From Gemmatimonas sp. (GTDB lineage: Bacteria > Gemmatimonadota > Gemmatimonadetes > Gemmatimonadales > Gemmatimonadaceae), in NCBI GenBank assembly GCA_011390935.1, contig JAABRL010000011.1, positions 6,821 to 67,326 of the forward strand: a stretch of 60,506 bases of DNA, in the 5' to 3' direction. Positions 26,200 to 35,424 of this stretch are shown piece by piece. The notes below the pieces were generated by a model. It searched no databases. It was not told where the DNA came from and saw only the letters and a program-made list of their open reading frames with translations. A program made the position numbers and the translations under genes. Numbering within the stretch: the stretch's first letter is position 1; every line of letters starts with the position of its first letter.

Positions 26200-27050
26200 T
26201 CAGGGAACCACGGGCGTGTCGGGCTGGCTGCCCCACTCGGTCCAGCTGCCGTCGTACACCGCGGTGTGCGACGCGCCGAGCACATCGAGCGCGAGCATCA
26301 CCGCGCAGCCGTTACGCCGCTGCCGCAGGTGCCCACGATGGGGCGCGACGTGTCCACCCCGGCCGCGTCGAAGCGTGCGCGCAGCTGATCCGGCGGCAGC
26401 ATGGTGCCGTCTGGGCCAAGTAGTGACGCGTAGTGCACATTCGCAGCGCCGGGCATATGGCCACCGCGCACACCGGCGCGCGGTTCCGGCTCCGTGGCCG
26501 CAAAGCGTGACGGCGAGCGTGCATCGACCACCTGCGCGCTCTGGGAGGACACCAGCTCTCGCATGGAGGCCAGATCGTGCCAGCGCGTTGCATCGGGGTG
26601 CGGCGTGAAGTGCGCGGACACGGGCACCGGTACCTCCTGCGAAACAGCGCGCCCCTCGCGCACCCACTTGGGCAGCCCGCCGTCGAGCACAGCGACCTGC
26701 GTGTGCCCGTGCGTACGCAACAGGTACCACAGCCTCGGCGCGCTGAAGTGTTGCCCTGATGAGTCGTACACGACGACGGCGCGTGTATCGCTCACGCCAA
26801 GTGCGCCAAGCCGTTCGGCCAGCAGCGCAGCGGAAGGAAGCGTGTGCGGGAACGCTGCGCCCGGTTCGCTCAACCAATCGATCTCGGCGAGCACCGCCCC
26901 CGGGATGTGCCCCGCCTCGTATTCGGCGCGCGCGTTGCGCCCCGAGGCCGGCAGGTGGAGACTGGCGTCGAGCAGCACCAGCTCAGGGTGCCCGAGGTGG
27001 GCGGCGAGCCACTCGGTGCTCACCAGGGGGGTCGGAAGAGTCAGGGACAT
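26200..27050 (-). pseudogene. 3-mercaptopyruvate/thiosulfate sulfurtransferase, frameshifted in the active-site loop
   Basis: Two rhodanese domains. From the ATG at 27050 the frame reads to a TGA at 26298, giving 250 aa that end CGSGVTAAR; the catalytic Cys is residue 242. A second frame continues in good family style (CAVMLALDVLGASHTAVYDGSWTEWGS) to 26200. Restoring one base near 26307-26309 would give CGSGVTACAVMLALD, a normal rhodanese loop. CGSGVT favours the mercaptopyruvate (SseA-like) type. The first domain has Asp (VYDSSGQ) in the Cys position, normal for these enzymes. Either a sequencing or assembly error or a real inactivating mutation. A TAACTT box lies 7 nt before the start. Confidence 0.85.
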
Positions 27051-27174
27051 AATCTGAAAGTTAGCGCAGGGCGCGACTTCCTTCAGCCGAAGCCGTCCAA
27101 CGTCCTTGCCAGCTCACCATTGGTTCGCATCTTCTACACGTACCGCCGCCTCCCACTCAGACTCCGCCGGTCTC

Positions 27175-27792
27175 ATGCCACTGTCAGATTCAGACTCGTT
27201 GGGCGCCAGCGTCCCCTTCGCGCTGCAGGATGTCGTCTCCATCGGCTATCTGTATCTGCTCGCCGTCGGTCTGGTGAGTGACTCGATCTACTACGGGTTC
27301 CTCGGCATCACGATCCTGAGCTACTCCGATGTGCTCGATGTACTCCTGAGTCCGATTACCTATCTCGAACGTGAGCCGCGTTTTTTCCTCGTCATCGTGG
27401 GCATGACGATCGGCGTAACCGCAGTCATCGCGTGGCAGCGGCGACGACACGCTCGGAAGGCCACGGATGCGGCGTACATCGAGCGCCTTGGTGGCGAGGA
27501 AAAGGTGTCACACACCACGCGCAACCTTCGCCGCATGCAGGTGATCATTCCGGCCATCGTCATCTTTGCCGGCTACGCAGGCTACGCCGCAGGCGCCGGC
27601 AAACCGTTGGCCGCACGCATCGCTGACGGCACGCTCAGGCCGGACCATCGACTCGCCTTCGCCAACGGCGACACCGTGCAGGCGCGCGTGCTCGGCAGCA
27701 ACAGCAACTTCATTTTCTACTTGCGCGACGGAAGCCGGCGCGTCACCATCTCGCCCTTCAAGGAAAACGTCGCGGCCATCGAGGCGCTGTAG
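27175..27792 (+). CDS. Membrane protein of unknown function
   Basis: 205 aa from the ATG at 27175. Helices at about 14-45 (VVSIGYLYLLAVGLVSDSIYYGFLGITIL), 65-85 (FFLVIVGMTIGVTAVIAW) and 125-145 (VIIPAIVIFAGYAGYAAGAG), separated by a charged Arg/Lys loop. The C-terminal ~55 residues form a small beta-rich soluble domain (LAFANGDTVQARVLGSNSNFIFYLRDGSRRVTISPF). No family recognised. Convergent with the hydrolase downstream; a 6-bp inverted repeat (27785-27801) spans its stop. Confidence 0.6.
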   Translation: MPLSDSDSLGASVPFALQDVVSIGYLYLLAVGLVSDSIYYGFLGITILSYSDVLDVLLSPITYLEREPRFFLVIVGMTIGVTAVIAWQRRRHARKATDAAYIERLGGEEKVSHTTRNLRRMQVIIPAIVIFAGYAGYAAGAGKPLAARIADGTLRPDHRLAFANGDTVQARVLGSNSNFIFYLRDGSRRVTISPFKENVAAIEAL

Positions 27793-27801
27793 GTCACAGC
27801 G

Positions 27802-29388
27802 TCACGGCCGACAGGTCGCCACTGCGCCCAATCGCTCCCCCTCACGCATGGCCGTCACCGTGAGTTGCTGCACCCGCGCCGGCTCCGTCGGCGCCAGCGT
27901 GATCCCCACGCGCAGTGCACCCGTTGCGCACTGCATGCGCCACTGACCGCGCAGCGCATTCTCCACCACGAATGGGCCATCGTTGCGGCACTGGCCGCCG
28001 GCCGCATCACGCAGCTGCGCGATCGCGGCCGCACGCCGTGGTCCGGGCTCGTCGAGAAACAGGTTCATTGCCGCGGTTTGGTCTGCGAGCGATTGATCCC
28101 ACGACTGCACCAGCTGCGACACCTGCGCTCGCATGGCCAGCAGCACCGGCGATGGCTGCGGAACGCGTGGCTGCAACGCGCCGGTCTCGGCCAGCATCGC
28201 CAGCGCCTGATCCACGGTGCCACCCCACGGCGTGTACGTGCGGTTGCCCAGCGCGATGATGCCCACGCCGTACTCCGGCAGCCAGCGCATCATGGAGCCG
28301 AAGCCCGGCAGTCCGCCAGAGTGCGCAATCACCTGTCCGAACGCGCACGTCTGTGTGAGTCCCAGTCCGTAGCCATACCCGCCGGCATTCAGCGAGAGCG
28401 TTTCCGCGGCAGCATCGCGCGCCACCGTGGTGGGCCGCATGCGCCCCACCTGCTGCATCTCGCGCAGCGACGAACGGCGAAGCACGGATGACTCCGCCCC
28501 GTCTCGCGGTGGCCACGCGTCGAGCATGAGCGCCACCCATCGGCTCAGATCGGCGGCCGAGGTGAGCATGCCGCCCATGGCGCCGAACGAACCGTCCGGG
28601 AGCGGCGCCTCTTCGATCCACTCCCCATCGCGTACGCGATACCCGTGCGCCAATCGGTTGGCCGGCACGTCGCGTGCCTCCATCGTGGTGGACGTCATGC
28701 CCAACGGACGCAGCACCCGCTCCTGGATGTACCGCGCGTAGGGCATGCCACTCACGTTCTGCACGATGCGCCCGAGCAGCGCGAATCCGAGGTTGCTGTA
28801 TTCGTACGCAACGCCCGGCGCGTTGGAGAACGGCACCCCGGTGCGCAGCATGCGCGCCAGATCGTCATCGGTCGCCGCAAGCTGCTGGTCACCCCACGGA
28901 TTGTCTTCCGGAAAGCCGGCCGAGTGCGTGAGCAGGTGGCGCACCGTGATGCGCGGGGCATCGCTCGTAGGGTATCGCAGCCCAGCCAGCTCCGGCACGT
29001 ACGTCTCGGCAGGCGTGTCGAGTGCAATCCGACCCGCGTCACGCAGCTGCAAAATGGCCAGCGCCGTAAAGCTCTTGGTCATGCTGGCAATGCGAAACAC
29101 GGAGCTCGTGTCCACCACGGCACGCGTGGGCACCTCGCGCAGCCCCAGCGCACGCACGTGCAGCAATGTCCCGTCCACGATCACGCCATAGGCAATGCCG
29201 GGCACCCGATTACGCGCAGCGAAATCGGCCATGAGCGAATCGATGCGCGGCAGGGCTCGCGTGAACTTTGCCACGCGTTCCGGGTCTGCGAAGGTCGGCG
29301 GCGGTGCCAGACTCGACTGCGCAGGGAGCCCGTGTGCAGCGGTCAACGCCGTGAACAGGGCACTCAGGCACGCGCGGCAGCGTCTCAT
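27802..29388 (-). CDS. Serine hydrolase, class C beta-lactamase fold, secreted
   Basis: 528 aa with a Sec signal (cleavage near residue 24, GLPAQ). Catalytic SxxK is in ASMTKSFTALAIL and the Tyr motif is YEYSNLGFALLGRIV (YSN). These mark the beta-lactamase/esterase/DD-peptidase (S12) family. The C-terminal ~140 residues after about 385 are an extra domain. Substrate unknown. Its ATG overlaps the rsmD stop (ATGA). Confidence 0.9.
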   Translation of the reverse strand: MRRCRACLSALFTALTAAHGLPAQSSLAPPPTFADPERVAKFTRALPRIDSLMADFAARNRVPGIAYGVIVDGTLLHVRALGLREVPTRAVVDTSSVFRIASMTKSFTALAILQLRDAGRIALDTPAETYVPELAGLRYPTSDAPRITVRHLLTHSAGFPEDNPWGDQQLAATDDDLARMLRTGVPFSNAPGVAYEYSNLGFALLGRIVQNVSGMPYARYIQERVLRPLGMTSTTMEARDVPANRLAHGYRVRDGEWIEEAPLPDGSFGAMGGMLTSAADLSRWVALMLDAWPPRDGAESSVLRRSSLREMQQVGRMRPTTVARDAAAETLSLNAGGYGYGLGLTQTCAFGQVIAHSGGLPGFGSMMRWLPEYGVGIIALGNRTYTPWGGTVDQALAMLAETGALQPRVPQPSPVLLAMRAQVSQLVQSWDQSLADQTAAMNLFLDEPGPRRAAAIAQLRDAAGGQCRNDGPFVVENALRGQWRMQCATGALRVGITLAPTEPARVQQLTVTAMREGERLGAVATCRP

Positions 29389-29936
29389 GATTCCGGGGAC
29401 TCCGGCAGCGGCGGCAGTCGGTCGGCGCGGTAGATGGTGACGGCGGTGTCGTCGAACACCTTCTGCACCGCACCCGCCGGCAGTGTGTGCGTGCGCGCGT
29501 GCTCCACCACGAGAATGCGTGAAAACCGCGTGATCATCCAGCCGTCGAGCACGCGATCGAGCATGCGCGATTCGTACGGCGGATCGAGAAAGGCGATGTG
29601 ATACGCATCGGTATTGAGACCCGCCGCAAAGGGCAGCGCATCCTTCTTGAAAATGCGCGTGCGATCACGCACACCGAGCCGGGCCACATTTGCCTTGATG
29701 GCAAAGAGGCTCGCGGGCCGCGTCTCCAGAAAGTCGCACCGGCGTGCGCCGCGCGAGATTGCCTCCAGTCCCAGCGCCCCCGTGCCAGCGAAGAGGTCGA
29801 GCACATCGGCGTTGGGCAACTCGGGTTCGATCAGGTCGAGCACGGCCGCACGCACGTGCTCGGCGGTAGGGCGCACGCGGAAATCATTGGGGGACGTGAG
29901 GTGACGTCCGGCGAACTTTCCGGCAACGATGCGCAT
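29385..29936 (-). CDS. rsmD: 16S rRNA (guanine966-N2)-methyltransferase RsmD
   Basis: 183 aa from the ATG at 29936 (MRIVAGKFAGRHL is the standard RsmD start). SAM-binding motif LDLFAGTGALGLEAISRGA and the amino-methyltransferase motif DPPY at 118-121. It methylates G966 of 16S rRNA during 30S assembly. First gene of a two-gene unit with the serine hydrolase, divergent from the sugar transporter. Confidence 0.93.
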   Translation of the reverse strand: MRIVAGKFAGRHLTSPNDFRVRPTAEHVRAAVLDLIEPELPNADVLDLFAGTGALGLEAISRGARRCDFLETRPASLFAIKANVARLGVRDRTRIFKKDALPFAAGLNTDAYHIAFLDPPYESRMLDRVLDGWMITRFSRILVVEHARTHTLPAGAVQKVFDDTAVTIYRADRLPPLPESPES

Positions 29937-30043
29937 GAGCACTGGAATGAAGCGGGGGAGGCGGTGCCGCTGGTGCACCAAATGGCTTCCCCAATTTAGC
30001 GACCGCAGCTCCCTACGGCCCGCGTTTGGCGCATATTGCGGGG

Positions 30044-31558
30044 ATGTCCGCGATCCCGCCGCTGCACGCGCCACCCCGCCTCCGCATGACCGGTATTCGG
30101 AAGGCGTTTCCGGGCGTACGAGCGCTCGATGGCGTCGACCTCGAGGTGCTCCCCGGCGAGGTGCATGTACTGCTGGGCGAGAACGGCGCCGGCAAGAGTA
30201 CGCTCATGCAGATCCTCGCCGGCGCGTGCCCGCGCGATGCCGGCACACTCGAGCTGGACGGGCGCGTGGTGACCATCGGCTCCCCGCGCGACGCACGGGC
30301 GCTCCGCATCGCGGTGATCCAACAGGAACTGCAGCTGGTCCCTGAACTGTCGGTGGCCGAAAACGTGCTGCTCGGCCGCCTGCCCCATCGTTTGGGCGTG
30401 GTGGATCGCGCCGCGCTGACCAGGCACGCCGCTTCAGCTCTCGCCCCGCTCGATCCAGACATCGATGTGCGACAGCGTGCCGGCGCGCTGCGCCTGGGTG
30501 CACAGCAGTTGGTGGAGATTGCACGCGCGCTGTCCACCGATGCGCAGCTCCTCGTGCTCGACGAGCCCACCTCGGCGCTCACGGATCGCGAAACGACGCG
30601 TCTTTTTGCCGTGCTGCGCACGCTCACATCCCGCGGTGTGTCGGTGATCTACATCTCGCACCGCCTCGACGAAGTCTTCACCATCGGTGATCGTGTCACC
30701 GTGCTGCGTGATGGCCGCAGCGTGGCCACCATGCCACTCGCCGACACCGACCGTCGCACACTCATTCGCGCCATGACGGATCGCGAGGTCACCGAAACCA
30801 CGCCCCGCCGGGCAGCGCACTCCAGCGCACTACCTGCGGAGCGACTCACGGTGCGCGGGCTGTGCACGCACGACGTCTTGCACGACGTCTCCCTGCACGT
30901 GCGCGCCGGCGAGATCGTGGGCGTCGCCGGGCTGCTGGGGGCCGGACGGACCGAAGTGGCGCGCGCCATCTTCGGCATCGACCCGATCGGTGCAGGGACG
31001 ATTGCGATCGATGGCCGCATGCTCGCGCTGCGCACCCCGCGCGATGCCATCGCGGCCGGCCTCGGTTTCGTGACGGAGGATCGCAAACGCGAAGGGCTGC
31101 TGCTCGATCGATCCGTGCAGGAGAACATTGCCTTGCCCGTCTTGCGATCACTCAGCCGATGGGGTGTGATGCGCCGCGCGGCCGAACGATCACTGGCAAC
31201 CGGGTTCATCACGTCGCTGCGTGTTCGAACGCCGACGCCGCGGCAACCGGTGCGCACGCTCAGCGGTGGCAATCAACAGAAGGTGGTGCTGGCCAAGTGG
31301 CTCGCGACCGGCGCACGCGTGCTGCTGCTCGATGAACCCACGCGCGGCGTGGATGTGGGCGCGAAGGAAGAGATGCACGCGCTCATTCGTCGACTCGCGT
31401 CGGAGGGCGTGGCGATTCTGCTCCTGTCCTCCGATCTGCCGGAGCTGCTCGCACTCGCCGACCGCACCTACGTGATGCGCGACGGTCGCGTGGTGGGAGA
31501 GCTGCAGGGAGACGCACAGAGTGCGGAGCAGGTGATGGCCCTCGCGGTTGGAGCCTGA
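30044..31558 (+). CDS. Sugar ABC transporter ATP-binding protein (RbsA/MglA type)
   Basis: 504 aa with two ABC domains, as in ribose/galactose importers. Domain 1: Walker A GENGAGKSTLMQ, signature LRLGAQQLVEIARAL, Walker B LLVLDEPTSALT. Domain 2: GLLGAGRTEVARAIFG in place of a canonical Walker A (normal for this family), signature LSGGNQQKVVLAKWLA, VLLLDEPTRGVD. The ATG at 30044 is preceded by CATATT at 6 nt and no clear Shine-Dalgarno. First of a three-gene importer operon. Confidence 0.93.
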   Translation: MSAIPPLHAPPRLRMTGIRKAFPGVRALDGVDLEVLPGEVHVLLGENGAGKSTLMQILAGACPRDAGTLELDGRVVTIGSPRDARALRIAVIQQELQLVPELSVAENVLLGRLPHRLGVVDRAALTRHAASALAPLDPDIDVRQRAGALRLGAQQLVEIARALSTDAQLLVLDEPTSALTDRETTRLFAVLRTLTSRGVSVIYISHRLDEVFTIGDRVTVLRDGRSVATMPLADTDRRTLIRAMTDREVTETTPRRAAHSSALPAERLTVRGLCTHDVLHDVSLHVRAGEIVGVAGLLGAGRTEVARAIFGIDPIGAGTIAIDGRMLALRTPRDAIAAGLGFVTEDRKREGLLLDRSVQENIALPVLRSLSRWGVMRRAAERSLATGFITSLRVRTPTPRQPVRTLSGGNQQKVVLAKWLATGARVLLLDEPTRGVDVGAKEEMHALIRRLASEGVAILLLSSDLPELLALADRTYVMRDGRVVGELQGDAQSAEQVMALAVGA

Positions 31559-32551
31559 GTGATTCGCTCCTCCCCGAACGTCGACGCGCCCGTGCCTCCG
31601 CTCTGGCACCGCCTCTTGCGCAGCCGAGAGGCGGGCACTGGCGTCGGCTTGCTCGTGCTCTGCCTCGGGCTGTGGATCGCGACGCCCTTCTTCGCCACGG
31701 TGGACAACCTGCTGAACGTGGCCGAGCAGAGCACCATCGTGGGGACGCTCGCCATCGGCATGACGTTCGTAATCCTCACCGGCGGCATCGACCTTTCGGT
31801 GGGCTCGGTGGTGGCACTCGCCGGCGTCGTGCTGGCGCTCGTGCTGCGCGGGGGACACGGTGTGCCGCTGGCCATGCTGGCCGCCTTCGCTGCGGGCATC
31901 AGCGCCGGTGCCATCAATGGCGCGCTTGTCGCGTTTGGCCGCTTACCAGCGTTCATCGCTACACTCGGCATGATGAGCGTGGCGCGTGGTGTTGCCCTGG
32001 TGCTCGCCGATGGACGACCCATTTCCGGCTTTCCGGACGCGCTGCGTGCACTCTCGACCACACGCGTTGGTGGCGTGCCGGTGTCGGTGCTGATCATGCT
32101 CGCGCTCTTCGCGCTGGCGCACTTCGTGCTGCACTACACCATGCTCGGACGCAGCACCTACGCGATTGGTGGCAACGAGGAGGCCTCACGATTGGCCGGC
32201 ATTCCCGTGGCGCGTACCAAGGTCATCATCTACGCCATCGCCGGCGCAAGCGCGGCGGCCACCGCGGTGCTGTTGCTGGCCCGCCTCAACTCGGCGCAGC
32301 CGATTGCCGGCATCGGCTACGAACTCGACGCGATTGCCGCCGTGGTGATTGGCGGCACCAGTCTGCTCGGCGGCGCTGGCTCGGTGACCGGTACGCTCAT
32401 TGGCGCGCTCATCATGAGCGTACTGCGTAACGGCCTCAACCTGCTCGGCGTGTCATCGTACGTGCAGCAGATTGCGATCGGTGTGGTGATCGTGGTCGCG
32501 GTGCTCGTGGACATGGCGCTGCACAAACGCTCGCAAACCCTTACGGTCTGA
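31559..32551 (+). CDS. Sugar ABC transporter permease (RbsC type)
   Basis: 330 aa from a GTG directly after the ATPase stop. Eight to ten hydrophobic helices; family segments GMTFVILTGGIDLSVGSVVALAG, YAIGGNEEASRLAGIPV and YELDAIAAVVIGGTSLLGGAGSVTGTLIGALI. Forms the membrane channel of a ribose-type importer with the neighbouring ATPase and binding protein. Confidence 0.93.
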   Translation: MIRSSPNVDAPVPPLWHRLLRSREAGTGVGLLVLCLGLWIATPFFATVDNLLNVAEQSTIVGTLAIGMTFVILTGGIDLSVGSVVALAGVVLALVLRGGHGVPLAMLAAFAAGISAGAINGALVAFGRLPAFIATLGMMSVARGVALVLADGRPISGFPDALRALSTTRVGGVPVSVLIMLALFALAHFVLHYTMLGRSTYAIGGNEEASRLAGIPVARTKVIIYAIAGASAAATAVLLLARLNSAQPIAGIGYELDAIAAVVIGGTSLLGGAGSVTGTLIGALIMSVLRNGLNLLGVSSYVQQIAIGVVIVVAVLVDMALHKRSQTLTV

Positions 32552-32554
32552 TCC

Positions 32555-33496
32555 ATGCACCGCTTCGTTCTTCGTGCCGTCTCGCTGCTGTCGTGCGCCG
32601 TGTTGCTTGTTCTGACCGCGTGCAACCGTGGCGGTGATTCCACAGATCGCCCGGTCGTCGCGCTCGTAGTCAAGACGCTCAACAACCAGTTCTTCATCGA
32701 CATGGAGGCAGGTGCGCGCGCAGCCGCCGACAGTCTCGGCTTCGACCTGCTCGTACAGGCGCCCGAGCGCGAAGTCGACGTGGAGCGACAGATGCAGATC
32801 GTGGAGAATCTCATTCAGCGACGCGTGCGGGTGCTGGTGCTCGTGCCCAACGGTTCACGCGAGCTGGTGCCCGCGGTACTCAAGGCAAACGCCGCCGGCA
32901 TCCCGCTACTGACGGTGGACACCCGCCTCGACGCGGCCACGGTGCAAGCGGCGGGCGCGCAGGTGGTCAGCTTCATCGGGTCCGACAACGTGGACGGCGG
33001 ACGGATTGCCGGCGAGTTCCTCGCGCAGCAGCTACAGGGCAGCGGCGCAATCGCTGTGCTCGAGGGCATTCCCGGTCACGAAACGGGAGACGCGCGTTTG
33101 CGCGGCTTTCGCGAGTCGATCGCCGACGCCCCCGGGATTCGGGTGGTCGCGTCGCAAACGGCCAACTGGGAGCGAGACCAGGCGTTCAACGTGACGCAGA
33201 ACATCCTGCAGGCGCATCCCGACATCACCGCCATCTTTGCCTGCAACGACGTAATGGCGCTTGGCGCGATCGAAGCGATCGCCGCGGCGGGTCGGGAGGG
33301 ATCGATTCAGGTCGTTGGTTTTGATGCACAGGACGACGCGCGAGCAGCCATCGCCGCCGGGCGCATGGCTGCCACGATTGCGCAGAACCCGCGTGAAATG
33401 GGGCGCCTCGCGATGCTCACCGCCGCTCGTGTGCTGGCTGGTGAGGTGATACCTGCGGAGCAGCCGGTGGCGATTTCGCTCGTGCCGGAGCGATGA
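32555..33496 (+). CDS. Sugar-binding lipoprotein of ABC importer (RbsB type)
   Basis: 313 aa with a lipoprotein signal (LVLTAC, Cys23). Periplasmic-binding-protein type I fold: ALVVKTLNNQFFIDMEAGARAAADSLG, the hinge region LTVDTRLD, FIGSDNVDGGRIAGEFLAQQL and CNDVMALGAIEAI. It captures a pentose, hexose or inositol for the importer. The nearby dehydrogenase of the inositol/sugar type (33613-34620) supports a sugar or polyol ligand. Confidence 0.92.
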   Translation: MHRFVLRAVSLLSCAVLLVLTACNRGGDSTDRPVVALVVKTLNNQFFIDMEAGARAAADSLGFDLLVQAPEREVDVERQMQIVENLIQRRVRVLVLVPNGSRELVPAVLKANAAGIPLLTVDTRLDAATVQAAGAQVVSFIGSDNVDGGRIAGEFLAQQLQGSGAIAVLEGIPGHETGDARLRGFRESIADAPGIRVVASQTANWERDQAFNVTQNILQAHPDITAIFACNDVMALGAIEAIAAAGREGSIQVVGFDAQDDARAAIAAGRMAATIAQNPREMGRLAMLTAARVLAGEVIPAEQPVAISLVPER

Positions 33497-33505
33497 ACGG
33501 CAACG

Positions 33506-33631
33506 GCAACCACAACCGAGTTTTTGGAAGCAGGGAAGCAGAGATCAAGGGGGAACAAGGCGTTGCTGCACTGATGCCTTGTTCCCCCTTGATCCATTCT
33601 TCCCGCCTTTGGTCAACTCGGTTGCAGTTGC
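33506..33631. repeat. Large in-register imperfect palindrome between convergent genes
   Basis: Centred at 33568.5. Four blocks pair exactly across the centre without any length change between arms: GATCAAGGGGGAACAAGGC (33543-33561 with 33576-33594), GGGAAG (33533-33538 with 33599-33604), CAACCGAGTT (33513-33522 with 33615-33624) and GCAAC (33506-33510 with 33627-33631). That is 40 matched pairs over 56 positions, with a 14-nt loop. The right arm covers the last codons and stop of the oxidoreductase gene. It may act as a bidirectional terminator, but no T tract follows. Confidence 0.85.
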
Positions 33632-34620
33632 AGCTCCGCGATCGCCACCGCACGGCGCTCCACCCGCGAGCGATCACACGCCAGCGCCACGAGCAACGCC
33701 TGCTCGGCATCGTCCATCGTGCATGGCGATGCAGCATGTCCAGCAACGACCTGCACGAAATGGTGCAGCTCGGCCTGATACGCCGGATCAAACCGGTCCA
33801 GAAAGCCGCGGTACGCCTCGGTCGGCGCGGGCGGCATGTGCGGCTCGAGCGAGTGCAGCGGGGTGCGCGCGTCCCAGCCCACGGCCACGCTGTCGAGACT
33901 GCCGAGCAGCTCCATGCGGATGTCGTAGCCGAGCGGGTTGTGGCGGCCGCCGGTGAGCACCCCGAGCGCACCCTCGCTGCAGCGCAGCGTACCCACCACC
34001 GTGTCCACGTCATCGTGTCGCGTGAACATGTCATCCACGAGCACTGCGCCCTGCATGTACACCTCCTCGATCTCCTGCCCCGTCACCCAGCGCAGGATGT
34101 CGAAGTCGTGAATGTGCAGGTCCCGAAAGATCCCGCCCGACGTGGGGAGGTATGCCTCATGCGGCGGCGCGGGATCGTGACCGGCCATGCGCACCGTGTA
34201 GACGCGCCCCAGCAGGCCGCGTTGCACATGGGCGCGCGCGGCCCGATAGCCCACGTCGAAGCGGCGTTGAAAGCCGACCTGCACGAGAACATCACGCTCG
34301 GCCACCAGCTGCCGAAGGTGTCGCGTGCTCGCCAGATCGAGCGTCACCGGCTTTTCGCAGAACACCGGGAGACCGGCGTGTGCCGCCTGCTCGAGCAGCG
34401 CCGCGTGCGCGCTGGTGGAAGCCGCAATGACCACGCCGTCCACTTGCGCCAGCAGGGACGCCACCGACTCGGCAGCAACCGCCCCGAGCGTGTCCGCGAG
34501 GGCGTTCGCTCGATCGGTCTCGAGGTCGAAGAGCACGATGTCGTCCACGTCCGGGTGCGCGCTCAGCGTGCGAGCGTGGAAGGTGCCAATTCGACCAATG
34601 CCGAGAACGCCGAGTCGCAT
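33613..34620 (-). CDS. Gfo/Idh/MocA family dehydrogenase, probable inositol/sugar 2-dehydrogenase
   Basis: 335 aa from the ATG at 34620. Rossmann GIGRIG near the N-terminus, VVIAAST, the family motif CEKPVTLD, and the C-terminal block GGIFRDLHIHDFDILRWVTG. This pattern is typical of myo-inositol 2-dehydrogenase (IolG)-like enzymes using NAD. It is convergent with the sugar importer, so the two units may serve the same pathway. Its last codons lie within the palindrome's right arm. Confidence 0.88.
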   Translation of the reverse strand: MRLGVLGIGRIGTFHARTLSAHPDVDDIVLFDLETDRANALADTLGAVAAESVASLLAQVDGVVIAASTSAHAALLEQAAHAGLPVFCEKPVTLDLASTRHLRQLVAERDVLVQVGFQRRFDVGYRAARAHVQRGLLGRVYTVRMAGHDPAPPHEAYLPTSGGIFRDLHIHDFDILRWVTGQEIEEVYMQGAVLVDDMFTRHDDVDTVVGTLRCSEGALGVLTGGRHNPLGYDIRMELLGSLDSVAVGWDARTPLHSLEPHMPPAPTEAYRGFLDRFDPAYQAELHHFVQVVAGHAASPCTMDDAEQALLVALACDRSRVERRAVAIAELQLQPS

Positions 34621-34729
34621 GTCGAGGGGTGAACGTGGGTACAGCCGAAGCGACGCCCCGAGCCTCCCTCCGGCCGGTTCTGCCGCGTAACTTGAGGGAT
34701 AACGTACCGTTTCACGCACGTCCTGCCCA

Positions 34730-35350
34730 ATGACGCCTGCCCGAAAGTCTGCTCCCGCTGCGAAATCCGTGAAGAAGGCGCCCGCCGCGAAGAAGCCCGC
34801 ACCCGCGAAGAAGGTGCCGCGCTCCATGCCCTACGAACAGGGGGCGTGGGCTTTTGCGTTCACACGCGCGCCCGGCGAGCGGCGCTACTGGCTCATCAAG
34901 TCGGAGCCGGACGTCTTCTCCTTCAGCGATCTCGTCGCCGCACCCAAGCGCACCACCTGCTGGGACAGCGTGCGCAACTCCAGCGCGCGCAACTTCCTGC
35001 GCGATGGCATGAAGCGCGGTGATCTGTGCTTCTACTACCACAGCAACGCCGACCCGTCCGCGATCGTGGGCATCTGCGAGGTGGTGCGCGAAGGGTATCC
35101 CGATCCGACCGCCTGCGACCCGACACACGACTACTTCGACCCGAAGTCCGACCCCGAGCACCCCACGTGGTTCATGGTCGATGTGAAGGCGGTGCGCCCG
35201 TTGGCCCGTGCCGTATCGCTCACGGAAATCAAAGCCGAACCCGCGCTCGCCGAGATGGCACTCGTACGCACCGGTCGTCTGTCGGTAGTGCCGATCCTCG
35301 AGCCCGAATGGGATGCGGTGATCGCCATGAGCGAAGCCCCCGCCCCCTGA
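34730..35350 (+). CDS. EVE domain protein with a basic Lys/Ala/Pro N-terminal tail
   Basis: 206 aa. Residues 1-31 are a low-complexity basic tail (AAKSVKKAPAAKKPAPAKK) like histone H1 tails. From about 50 on is a complete EVE/thymocyte-nuclear-protein domain: YWLIKSEPDVFSFSDL, TCWDSVRNSSARNFLR, KRGDLCFYYHSN, VGICEVVREGYPDP and WFMVDVKAVRPL. EVE domains are PUA-like readers of modified bases in DNA or RNA. The tail is not part of the usual family and probably adds nucleic-acid affinity (inference). Confidence 0.92.
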   Translation: MTPARKSAPAAKSVKKAPAAKKPAPAKKVPRSMPYEQGAWAFAFTRAPGERRYWLIKSEPDVFSFSDLVAAPKRTTCWDSVRNSSARNFLRDGMKRGDLCFYYHSNADPSAIVGICEVVREGYPDPTACDPTHDYFDPKSDPEHPTWFMVDVKAVRPLARAVSLTEIKAEPALAEMALVRTGRLSVVPILEPEWDAVIAMSEAPAP

Positions 35351-35424
35351 GTGTTCTGTATGCGTTGCCACGACGACCGTGGTGGCAACGGCCCTTCCTC
35401 CACGCGCTGCCCCAGAGGTCCGTG

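Noticed and set aside
33543..33594. FNR/CRP-like TTGAT-N-ATCAA site within the palindrome
   Set aside because: The half-sites lie far apart at the foot of a long hairpin and between gene ends, not in a promoter.
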